DNA of 64,000 nucleotides from Ochotona curzoniae (Eukaryota; Chordata; Mammalia; Lagomorpha; Ochotonidae). Shown piece after piece: positions 55,543-64,000 of this stretch. The notes under the pieces are model-generated. The model was not told the DNA's origin. It ran no database searches and was given only the letters and a program-made list of their open reading frames with translations. The stretch is from contig NW_024467119.1 in NCBI RefSeq assembly GCF_017591425.1, positions 80,220,894 to 80,284,893 of the forward strand, written 5' to 3'. Every line of letters begins with the position of its first letter. Within the stretch, counting starts at the first letter, position 1. A program made the translations under genes and the position numbers.

Positions 55543-57040
55543 TTTTTTTTTTTTTTTATTTTCACAATCCTTACATATTTAATTGAGGTAAAAAAGGTTT
55601 AAGGCCTAAAGGGGGATATAGAGGAAGAAGCCCCACCCAGTTTCCCACCCACCCTAAGTCCCGGATGTGGAGCATGCTCTGAAATACTCGATCAAGTGGT
55701 TCCAACAGTTCACCATTCATGGGTCGCTGCCAGTCTCACCACTCCAAGCATGATGTGGTCGTTGAAGAGTCCATTGATTGACACAGTCCCTTCTAGAGTC
55801 TCCACTTGCCCAGTTTTTTGCTGCCAACAGATAGCTGAGGTTGTTGCTTGACTTGTTCTGTCTTTTCTTGGTTAGGACTCTGAGTCCGGTGTCTCGACTG
55901 GGGAGATCCTCAAAGAAACTTTGAGGTATTCCCAGTTCAGATTCCTGTGTGTTCTAGTAAGCATAGGGCCCGGCACAGTCCATTGCCCCGATCAGCTGGT
56001 GGTTGCAGTTGCTGGGTCGGTTCTGTTTTCACCCGTATCCTCTTGTAGTCCGGCCTGGTTCCACCCTGGACACACTTGGCCCTTGCACGTACCAGTAGGA
56101 GCTGCAGCCCAGTCAGGGCGGCCCAAAGTAACCCCAACTGGGCCCACCCCCTACCCTGGCTTGCCAATATGTATGGCATGCTAGTCCAGTCTGTCCCAAA
56201 TACCCTTCTGTTCATATACTTGCCAACGGGTGTTGCAACCTACTTCCATCCAACCATCTCATCCAACCAGCCCTAACGGATATTGTTGGGTGTCTGTCTA
56301 GCCACCCCAGCCCCGGTCCTAGTTCCCGTGCCCTCCCGTGGAAGGTGATGACCCAAGAGGGAGGAGCCCACTATTTCCCTCCCAGGTCGCGCCCATTCCA
56401 GTTGTGCCCTCTCCAGTTGGCCCTGTGGTTCAACTCGACATGTCTAACCCTTTGTACCAGCTTCCGCCAGCTGGTGCTACGACCAAGCCCCAACAACCCT
56501 CACCTACTCTGATTGTAGCTTGCACCAGTGGGAATAGTCAGCTCAGCCTGGTTTTCACCCAATCTGGTCCACATGAGGTGCGCAGGTGCTGTGTCCCTAC
56601 CTGGTCTGGTCTACCCCCTACCCAGCTCACGCTCCTCAGTGTAAGTTGCTGTTCAGCTAGGGAACCACCCCTTATTCCCCTGTCAGCTCTGCCTCCTCCC
56701 TTCCTGGTTCTCACATGTGCTGGTTGGGCGCTGCGGCTGCATCCGGCTCAGGCTACCTCACCTTGGCATTCCAAATTGTGTGTTGCTTTTGTCACGACCG
56801 GACCTGGTTCGACCCACACTCTGTTCTGGCATTCGGATTTACCAGTGGATGACATGAACAGATTCAGCCTGGTCTGCCCCCGACCCATGCCAAATGCATA
56901 CCAGTGGGACACTTTCCATGACCTCTTGGCTGTTACCTTCCATATTTCTTACGCTTACCTGCTGGGTCTGTGTCCTTCCAGAGCAGTTGCCCGGGCTCCT
57001 CCATCAGAACCCCTCCATGTGCCAGGTTTCATGCAGACCA
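55543..57040 (-). mobile_element. GC-rich retroposon, copy 4
   Basis: About 1.5 kb antisense copy at the ORF1/5' UTR boundary of the L1, starting with a poly(T) of about 17 ('ttttattttcacaatcc' is the tail-proximal text). Near copy 1 in sequence throughout and ending slightly further 5'. A decayed duplication is possible (agattcccaa near 55523, agatttccac near 57064). The 246-codon frame 56338-57078 is antisense to the element and shows no domain. Confidence 0.85.
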
Positions 57041-57597
57041 ATCCAGGTCTGGGTTCTTATGTTAGATTTCCACCATGATCTCCATAGCTCCAGGTCCTGG
57101 CTCACCAGTCTCCACCTCCTGTGATACCATACTGAGGCTGCACCATTGTCTGTATAACCTTTCTTCCTCTTCTGGTTGGAGCAGTTTCCATATTTAGGGA
57201 CACACCAGGTGTGTCAGCTAGGTTGCTGTTGGTGCTGATCTTGCAGGAACCTGTTGGCTATTAGGTCTGAGGGCCACGTGGACCTACTTTGACCCATACG
57301 ATGCCATAGTTGGTATTATTTTCCCTGTGGAACCATTGTAATGTACTGAGCTCAGTGAATTCTCTCCCAGCTCAGCGCACGTGTAGCTCACTGTTATCCT
57401 TGCAGTCTTAAAGTTTTTCCATACTGTACAAAATGATGCCTGATGTGCCACTGCTAGAGTTCTTGATCTGCTGGCTGTCAGGTCTGAGGGCTACCTGGAC
57501 CTATCTTGGGTGGAACCTGTAGGATGCCATGTAGTTGTAGTTTGCTGAGCCAGAAATGCGTTCATTCCCAGCTCAGTGCATGCACAGCACTGTCCAT

Positions 57598-57613
57598 AGC
57601 CCTTGCCTCCTTA
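57598..57613 (+). repeat. Target duplication, left (5S insert)
   Basis: agcccttgcctcctta, identical to 57705-57720. Confidence 0.95.
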
Positions 57614-57703
57614 TCTCCCATGCAAGTACTAACCAGGCCTGACCCTGCTTAGCTTCCGAGATCAGATGAGATCAGGCACATTCAGGGTGGTATTGCTGTA
57701 GAC
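57614..57703 (-). pseudogene. Tailless 5S rRNA retropseudogene
   Basis: The - strand carries nucleotides 1-90 of 5S rRNA (starting gtctac, ending at gggaga) with eight differences by my count from the mammalian sequence, mostly CpG-type transitions. The last about 30 nt are missing, including the end of the internal control region, so it should not be transcribed as 5S RNA. There is no poly(A), yet an exact 16-bp duplication flanks it, and the right border reads CCTT/AAAC, close to the L1 endonuclease site. This fits the tailless class of small-RNA retropseudogenes made by L1 machinery. Confidence 0.93.
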
Positions 57704-57704
57704 A

Positions 57705-57720
57705 AGCCCTTGCCTCCTTA
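57705..57720 (+). repeat. Target duplication, right (5S insert)
   Basis: Identical to 57598-57613; one base separates it from the 5S copy. Confidence 0.95.
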
Positions 57721-58145
57721 AACAAAATGGCGCCCAATAAGGCTCTACGTGGTGGACTGGGTTGTGAAATGCACCTTGTTTTTGCACTGCCTGTCTGGGA
57801 CCTGCTGCTTTGTCTCTGCTCCTGGTAAAATCAAGCAGACCAGCAAGACGGGCAGTTCTTTGTCTGGGTTCACCTCCTGAGCTCCCAGTGAAGGTCCCTT
57901 TCCACCTGGTTGCTGGTGGTGTTCCAGCTGCCAGTGTGATTCAGATTATCGTTAGCTGAATGCATTGGGGTATCAGTCATTGCAATACCACACTGTTGTG
58001 TCTGCTCCTTTCCTGTGTGTGTCAGTCTCCAGGTACCCCTCTGCCACTGCTCTGTCCTCTCCTATTTCTCTGCTACATACAGGCTAATATTTCTCCATCT
58101 GTTTAAATGTGTCCTTATCCTAATCTGCCATCTTGATTCTTCTGA

Positions 58146-58450
58146 AAGTAAGATTTACAGACAGAAGGAGAGACAGAAAGAAAGATCTTCTACCTACTGG
58201 TCAATTCCTATGTGGCCTCAATGACCAGAGTTGCGCCTAACTGAAGCCAGGAGGCAGGAGCCAGGAGCCTCTTCTAGGTCTCCCATGCGGCCACAGGGTC
58301 CCAAGGTTTTGGGCCAGCCTCTACTGCTTTCCCAGGCCACAAGCGGGGAACTGGATTGGAAGTGGAGCAGCTGGGGCACAAGCTGGCACCCATATGAAAT
58401 CCTGGTGCGTGTACAATGAGGATTTAGCCACTAGGTATCATGCTGGGCCC
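58146..58450 (-). mobile_element. C-type SINE lacking its tail
   Basis: Antisense SINE body starting at 'gtaagatttacagacagaagg' and ending 'catgctgggccc'. The poly(T)/A-tail side is missing exactly where the L1 5' end begins, so the L1 inserted into or deleted that part. Confidence 0.88.
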
Positions 58451-58578
58451 TCAGGTCAACATTTGTATGCATTAAAAAATTTTGTATCCAATTGTACACA
58501 CAGAGGTAGCCATGTTTCCTACAGATGGGTACTGTTTTAGACCTATTTGCCTCTCTAGAGCACAAAGCACCCAAGAAA

Positions 58579-58731
58579 TACAAGGGCATCTCAAAAAGTT
58601 TGTGAAGAAATGAAATTAAAGGATAAGTTTATTAGGGTGCAAACATTTTGAAATCCATGTGTAATTTTTTTCACAGGATATATTTGGATATATTCTTCAT
58701 AAACTTTTTAAAAAGTGCCTTCACATCTGCT
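58579..58731 (+). mobile_element. Small DNA transposon (MITE), intact ends
   Basis: About 150 bp with imperfect terminal inverted repeats: left 'agggcatctcaaaaagtttgtgaag', right (reverse complement) 'aggcactttttaaaaagtttatgaag'. Same family as the split copy at 19784-19858/27749-27805. Probably mariner-like and non-autonomous. I cannot name the family. Confidence 0.75.
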
Positions 58732-60139
58732 TATTTACTGAATTAGAAAAAAAAAGATGTCTTCCAATTTCTTTCTCTAGAAAATCTTTTGGGGATTTCT
58801 TATCTTGCATTCTCTCACTTTCAGCACCTCTGTCTCCGAGAGAGTGCTTGTTGGCTCCACTGTACCTTCGAGGTCAATGTGCTTAATGACTGAAGTTGTG
58901 CAATCAACCTTAGAGCTCAGAATTTTGTTTCCTGTAAAATTATCTCTGCACCGGAAGACACAGTACACAGATAACTGCCTCTTCTTCCCCTGATCAGGTT
59001 GAGCTCACCCAACCAAAGCCCCTCTGTTTCCTACCCACGTTTCCATGCCCCTTTATTATCTTGGAGACCTGGACTCCTCTCCTCCTTTATAAACTTTAAG
59101 CTTCCAAGTGTGTGTTGAAGATCTTTCCTTTTTATGGCTTTGCTCTAACAGCTCTCTCTTGCAAAAGTACATCGAATGTGCTCCTGCGTTGTGTCCATTC
59201 TTACCTACATGCAAAGTTCATGTTGCTCCACAAATGAGAAAAGCATGCTTGCAGTACAAATAGCATACATCTGCTTGTGTAACATCTCTTCTCAGGTTCT
59301 TCTTGGATCTCTTCCTGCTCTATGGAGCTTGGGAGACCAGAAACTACATTTCCTGGTGCACCTTGCACCCAGGGTCATGGATGTGATTTGGGTTTAGTCA
59401 GTCAGAGAGGCTGGCAGGAGATTAGGAATACAGGAATGAGATGAGCCATTGTGAAGCCAGCTCCCATTTCTGTATCTTCTGTGACAAACCTCAGTCCTGG
59501 AGGCATGCCACCTTCTGGTAGCAGTTGTATCAGAGGCCTCAGTGTCCTGTGCCTGGCTGCTTAGGAGCTGAAGTGCAGTGTGGCAGGGGGACGTGTTTCT
59601 GCATCCAACCCTTATATGATGGCTTCCAGCTTTATCTTGGGGCTTCCTAGTTTTATGGCATCTGGGTCATGGCAGGGGCAGTGTCTCTCTCGATGGCCTG
59701 GTTCTGTGTCATGGCTTTGGGAGTGATTCCTGGAAGCTTTGCCTTGAGCCCGCTATTTCAAACTTCTCAGTTATTTGTGACTATGTTTTGTAAGTTATTT
59801 TTGTAACTGGTCATAAAAATCGCCTTTCAACTTCAACTGTTTCCAAAATGTGGGCCTAGTTTTGAGAGGGTTTTGTATAATATTCTGGCACTATCTAATC
59901 GTGGGTGGTGACGGTGTTATCATCCCATTCTGTGTGGCGTTGAGGGGCAATGGAGAAGAATGCTGCCTACTGGCCTCTAGGCTGGCGGCTGCACATGCAG
60001 TTCATCTGTCCTGGTGGAACAGATGTCCTGACTCATTGAGAAGGGATAATGATTTGGCTAGATTCTTGAGGACTGGGAAGGAACATGACTGATGACATGG
60101 TGATCAGGAAAGCTTGGAGGACGTGTGGATAGACATTTC
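58732..60139. other. Mostly unassigned
   Basis: About 1.4 kb. The text near 59310-59470 ('accagaaactacatttcctggtgcaccttgc...gtcatggatgtgatttggg') looks repeat-like but I cannot place it. Frames of 60-80 codons show no domain. Confidence 0.4.
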
Positions 60140-60814
60140 CAAGTGGGCAAAGAGGGAATATGACTGTTCAGCAAATGATGGCTTCAGTGGGATGACCTGC
60201 CTACTCAGGTGGTCAAGATGTTGGTTCCATGGGATTCTGAATCTCCCCAGCTACCCCTGTCGTTCCCTAATGAACTCATGCATAAAGTGGCTATAGAAAC
60301 AAGGCTTGAGGACACGGTGGACTCAGCTCACACAATCCTGTGTACCAGCCTGCCAGGGGTGCAGAGCGACACCCAGCCTTCAGTGTGTCAGTACAATTCC
60401 CTGTGGTATCAGCCAGCCAGTGTTGCAGGTGGTGACAAAACCCCTTCTCCTTGGAATACACACTTATTCTGGACACAGATTTGCCTTTCCTGCTTCTGCC
60501 AAAGCCACCATCTCTGAACCGTCAAATGTCTCATTCCGTCATCCTGGTATTCCATGTGGTGTTACTTCTGATTGGCAGATTCACTTTGTGGCCAGTGGAG
60601 TGCGGAAGAGGTTCCTGCTCATGCAACACCCTGAGGTGGCTGGCCAGAGAGAGGGGAGCAGTGACCTTTCAGAGATTCTCTTCTGGCAGCAGTTGAGTGA
60701 GAACACATCACACAGACGAGAAAAAGTCCTAGGAGCAGTGTATGTGCTCGCAATCAGTCACAAACACACTTTCCCAAGCCAGAAAAATCAAGGCATGCAA
60801 ATGAGAAAGGCTCC
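60140..60814 (+). pseudogene. ERVL-type pol (integrase) remnant, first part
   Basis: An ancient endogenous-retrovirus pol fragment in sense. In the frame beginning at 60306, a Cys-containing segment (CVPACQGC) is followed by the integrase core: HTYSGHRFAFPA, where the expected first catalytic Asp reads His, and later a TSDW segment at the expected second Asp. Upstream the frame is broken: the related 60209-60517 frame is shifted. A SINE interrupts the element at 60815; it resumes at about 61119. No gag, envelope or LTR is attached. With the core residue lost, the 5' part broken and the catalytic Glu region disturbed, it is inactive. Confidence 0.7.
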
Positions 60815-61118
60815 ATTTACTCTTACTTATTTGTTGGAATTAGGAAGAGGAAGAGACAGACAGAGATGGACATCTGCTGGTTCACTGCCTGAGTGGCCAG
60901 GACTGAGCCATGTTGAATCCATGAAACGGAGCTTCTTCCATGTTTCCTACATGGGTGGCAAGGGCCCAAACACTCGCGCCGTCTTCCACTGCCTTTCCCA
61001 GGTTGTTGGCAGGCATCTGTATCAAACATGGAGCACTTGGGACACAGCTGGCACCCACAGGGAATGCCCGCCTTGCAGGTGGCAGCTTTACCTGTTCTGT
61101 CACCATATTGGCTCTGGC
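60815..61118 (-). mobile_element. SINE inserted in ERVL relic
   Basis: Antisense older-subtype SINE: 'gacatctgctggttcactgcctgagtggcc', 'cttccatgtttcctacatggg', 'ttccactgcctttcccagg', 'cttgcaggtggcagctttacc'. Confidence 0.85.
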
Positions 61119-61310
61119 TTACTTATTGTAATTCCTAGCATTTCACTAGTGAAATTATTGTTCCACATTCTGGTGACTTTGCATCCTTTTAGTGTGGAAG
61201 ACTTAGTTCGCAAGGAGGACAATTTCTACCCAAGAACACAATTGTATTCCATTAAACTAGAAGTGGAGGCTGTCTTTTGGCCATCTGGTCTACTCCCAGT
61301 GAGTGAATGA
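61119..61310 (+). pseudogene. ERVL-type pol remnant, second part
   Basis: Continuation after the SINE, weakly preserved; it is placed by frame continuity with the first part and by order rather than by a strong motif. Confidence 0.4.
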
Positions 61311-61736
61311 GTGATGGCAGAGAGAGAGGAATTGACTAAAGTTAAGGATCCTCATTTATTAAAGATTTCTACTAGATGGTGGGTGCAAGGAGCGACATGT
61401 GTGCAACAAGATGCCCACTCAGGTAAAGGGAACGTGTAGTGACTTTGGGAAGAAGCAAGTGATATATATCAGTTAAGACCATGTCACTAACTGCAGTAGA
61501 AAGGATTGCCATGTAGGACTATTCCTCCCTACATCATTTAACATAAGGCATTAAATAATGAATTCATGTGATTTAATTGTTCATTCTGCACTTCTGCATT
61601 TCTGCATTTCTGCTCATTCCCTAATCTATCATCAGTGTATTCACATATACATACTATGTGAGTAAAGTAACAGGTATGGCTGGCTCCTACCTTTATGCTT
61701 ATGGAAAAAAGGAGATGTGTGGTAAATTTGACCTAA
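61311..61736. other. Unassigned stretch
   Basis: Contains a short run of 'cttctgcatttctgcatttctgc' repeats near 61590-61612. No family recognised. Confidence 0.5.
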
Positions 61737-62048
61737 AAGGATTTATAAATTGTTTGGGACATATGAGAAGGGGGAAGAAAAAGGTTGGGTAGAGAGAGAT
61801 ATCACTCATCTTTTGCTGTTTCATACCCCAAATGCTTGCACATTCCCCAAATGCTTGCAGGGCCACGCCAAAGCCAGGAGCTGGAGTCTCAATCCAGGTT
61901 TCCCATATCAGGGGCGTGGAACCAAAAGCTTGAGACATTGCAGCTGTTTCACAGGGTCTTCGTTTGCAGGAATCTGGAGTCAGGAGTTGGAGTTGGTAAT
62001 TGAACCCAAGAACTCTGGTGTGTTATGAGGAATCTTAATGCCAGGTTA
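61737..62048 (-). mobile_element. Older SINE copy
   Basis: Antisense older-subtype SINE, with a small internal duplication ('ccccaaatgcttgca' at about 61827 and 61846). Confidence 0.72.
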
Positions 62049-62490
62049 AAGATCTGCTTCTAAATTTCTCTTATTATTTTTGATCTACTAAACTGGCTGT
62101 TTTAACATTATTGAAGACTGATCATTGAAGAGGGTCTGATTGCCAAATCCAGTAGCTATTTGGTTTTTCTGATCCTACTTAACATCTCTAGAAGCACTGA
62201 GCATGGCTAACATTGCCCAGCAAGTGAACTCTCAATAAATGCTCTAACTCACTGAATGGAGGTGAATTGTTACCCTTTTTGGTTGGTCTCCACTTATCAG
62301 GTATGATAATTCTCCACTTGTCTTCCTTGCTTGACAAACTGTCAACACCTTAAATGATTCATTTATCTCTGTTACTTATCCAACATTGCAGTTGATCATG
62401 GCAGATGCTTAATAAACATTTATTTAAGGATATGCATAGGCAAGAATGAAATATTTCAGCTAGGGAGGAGGCCGACAATTAAAGTAAAGT
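62049..62490. other. Unassigned; L2-like ends
   Basis: Two spots ('ctctcaataaatgctctaac' near 62230 and 'gatgcttaataaacatttattt' near 62405) resemble 3' ends of ancient repeats. Not enough to assign. Confidence 0.4.
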
Positions 62491-62816
62491 GGGCCTCACC
62501 TGATGGCTCAGCGGTTAAATCATTGCTTTGCATGTGCCAGGATCCCATATGGGCACTGGTTTGTGTCTCAGCTGCTCCACTTCCCATCCAACTTCCTGCT
62601 TGTGGTGTGAGAAAGCAGTTGGGTATGGCCCATACTTTGGGACCCTGCACTCACATGGGAGACTCAGAAGAAGCTCCTGGCTCCTGGCTTTGGATTGACT
62701 CAGCTTTGGCTGTCATAGCTACTTGGGGAGTGAATCAGAGGAAGATCTTCCTCTGTCTCTCCTTTCTGCAAATATGGCTTTCTAATACAAATAAATGAAT
62801 TTTTAAAAAGGAAAAG
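62491..62816 (+). mobile_element. C-type SINE, sense, first of a pair
   Basis: Full sense SINE: head 'gggcctcacctgatggctcagcggttaaat', tail 'aataaatgaatttttaaaaagg'. Followed without a gap by a second SINE. Confidence 0.92.
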
Positions 62817-63146
62817 GGCTTGGCGCAGTGGCCTAGTGGTTAAAGTTCTCGCCTTGCACATGCCAGTATCCCATATGGGTGCCATTACTCAGCAGCCCTG
62901 CTTCTATCCAGCTCCCTGCTTGTGGCCTGGGAAAGCAATTGAGGTTGGCCCAAGGCCTTGTATTCCTGCACCTGTGTGGGACACCTGCAAGAGGTTCCTG
63001 GCTCCTGGCTTCAGATTGGTGTAGCTCTGGCCATTGTGGCCGCTTGTGGAGTGAATCATTGGATAGAAGATCTTCCTCTCTGTCTCTTCTCCTTTCTGTA
63101 TATCTGACTTAGCAATAAAAAAAATTAAAGGAAAAAAAAAAAAGAC
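62817..63146 (+). mobile_element. C-type SINE, sense, second of a pair
   Basis: Full sense SINE: head 'ggcttggcgcagtggcctagtggttaaag', then a 12-A tail. It appears inserted in the A-rich end of the first. An imperfect outer duplication (aaagtaaagtgg near 62481, cagtaaagtagt near 63148) may belong to the first SINE. Confidence 0.93.
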
Positions 63147-64000
63147 AGTAAAGTAGTGAAAGAAGCACTAAATAGGACCAAACACAGTACTTAGAGAATG
63201 AGTGTCAGAGACAAACTTCTATAACAGCTAGGTTAGCATGTGTAGGGCTGTTGGGGATTGTGAGTGGAGTTCATCTATGGAAGACTTGACCTCAGAGACT
63301 TTTCTCTCTTGACCTCTCCTGGCTTCAGAAATTGTTCTTTGGCTGGAACCTTTGAACACTCCTCTCACTTTTAGAGGCAGTTTGCTCTTAACTCTGGCTT
63401 CAGCCAGGCCTGTGTTCTGTCTCCCCCCATTTCCTCTTGTGCTAGTGTCTTACAGAGGGATTTTACAAGTTGGGATGAGTTATCTGATGCCTACCTGTAG
63501 AATCTGTGTCATCTACCACCATGAGCACATCTTCCAAGTTGTGACTCCAAGTGTTATTGTCCTGTAACGGTTGTGCATTCATCTGAAGATTATAACTGTG
63601 TACATACACATTAAATTTTGAGTAAGTTCGCAGGGTTCTGCATTGCTTTCTGCTACAGACATTGAAACGGAAACTTGTGAAAGTTGTTCATTCATGACTG
63701 ATTCAGTGAAGAGCGTCTTTCTTGGATGCATGAGCAGGCCTCTGGTCTGGTGACTGGTATTTTGAAAAATCTGAAACAGAGGAAAAATGCAGTTTACTTT
63801 TTAGAGTAGAGATAGTGACAAGGAAAATTATTTATGAGTTATTACAAAATACCACAAGGAACACTATCCCAGGAAGGAAAAGGCAACTTGGGTAACGTGT
63901 TGACAACTCTCTGGATGAATTAAAAAAGTGTATTCCAATAAGAGTTGGGATGGACAACAAATGCGGCCACATCCTCCACAGAAAATATTAAGCTTGCGAA
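63147..64000. other. Unassigned stretch
   Basis: Nothing recognised to the end of the window. Confidence 0.5.

Larger units (their letters stand above)
54905..58143 (-). mobile_element. L1 with 5' UTR and ORF1, lacking ORF2
   Basis: Antisense L1 keeping the 5' end ('atctgccatcttgattctt' at about 58125, sense CAAGATGGCAGA, a YY1-type site as at L1 starts), a 5' UTR with two tandem monomers, and the N-terminal two thirds of ORF1. The left end stops in ORF1 at a run of eight T. ORF2 and 3' UTR are absent, the reverse of ordinary 5' truncation. Interrupted by retroposon copy 4 (55543-57040) and a 5S pseudogene (57614-57703). Confidence 0.85.
57080..58143 (-). promoter_or_regulatory. L1 5' UTR with two tandem monomers
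   Basis: Monomer 1 spans 57251-57467 and monomer 2 begins at 57468, both starting ctg(t/c)tggct(a/g)t(t/c)aggtctgagggc and sharing 'cccagctcagcgcacg'/'cccagctcagtgcatg'. The L1 at 19860-27748 has one such unit. A YY1-like 'aaacaaaatggcgccc' lies at 57719-57734. Tandem 5' UTR monomers carry the promoter in some rodent L1 families; that role here is inferred. Confidence 0.7.
60306..61310 (+). other. 334-aa open frame across integrase relic and SINE
   Basis: The longest open frame in the window. Roughly residues 1-165 are ERVL integrase remnant, the next about 100 come from an antisense SINE (60815-61118), and the rest (LVRKEDNFYPRTQ region) returns to probable pol text. No start context, promoter or splice signal points to expression. 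The SINE contributes no stop because it keeps one frame open by chance. Confidence 0.5.

Noticed and set aside
56338..57078. 246-codon open frame on the + strand
   Set aside because: It runs antisense to the GC-rich retroposon; its equivalents in the other copies are broken, and no domain is visible.
57614..57703. Functional 5S rRNA gene
   Set aside because: About 30 nt are missing at the 3' end, including part of the internal promoter, and it is flanked by a retroposition duplication.

Overview
The window looks like intergenic or intronic mammalian DNA from a lagomorph. It is AT-rich and crowded with tRNA-derived C-type SINEs in every state of decay. LINE-1 (L1) pieces, mammal-wide MER5A, MER2, MIR and MaLR/ERVL remnants and short tandem repeats fill much of the rest. 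The SINE head sequence, best seen in the two near-intact copies at 1062-1394 and 47660-47997, fits pika (Ochotona) better than rabbit from what I remember of the families; that assignment is an inference. I found no protein-coding exon, no functional RNA gene and no CpG island that I could defend. The reading frames longer than about 60 codons that I examined lie in repeats or look like chance.

Layout. 1-12.7 kb: SINE fragments, an antisense L1 ORF2 remnant (1650-3975), a repeat-poor block (6.9-9.1 kb), and an old L1 3' end split by a GC-rich retroposon with a perfect 17-bp target duplication (10464-11642). 12.7-17.5 kb: the longest stretch without recognised repeats. 17.5-19.8 kb: SINEs and a MER5A copy. 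19.86-27.75 kb: one large antisense L1 that landed inside a small DNA transposon and later received a SINE, a 5'-inverted L1 and a 2.2-kb GC-rich retroposon. 27.8-36 kb: an old L1 3' end broken by three SINEs, an L1 endonuclease-region remnant, MER2 and more SINEs. 36-48 kb: mostly unrecognised sequence with SINEs (several on the + strand), MER5A pieces, a MaLR LTR and a nested SINE pair. 48-54 kb: MER2, L1 3' end plus GC-rich retroposon, a SINE carrying a long perfect TCTCC array, a MaLR LTR, a pyrimidine-rich block and another LTR. 54.2-58.1 kb: L1 3'-end remnant, MER2, and an antisense L1 retaining ORF1 and a monomeric 5' UTR, hit by the GC-rich retroposon and by a tailless 5S rRNA retropseudogene. 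58-64 kb: SINEs, a second small DNA transposon, and an ERVL-type integrase remnant that holds the longest open frame in the window.

The parts do not form an operon or pathway; what can be read is a history of insertions. The observations I rate highest are the four-copy GC-rich, ORF-less, L1-mobilised retroposon family with degenerate internal repeats, a 98% identical tract shared by two otherwise diverged L1 copies 18 kb apart, and the 5S rRNA retropseudogene inside an L1 promoter region. All ten L1 pieces, and 20 of 21 SINE pieces in the first 36 kb, lie on the - strand. If the window is intronic, that bias would suit a host gene on the + strand.
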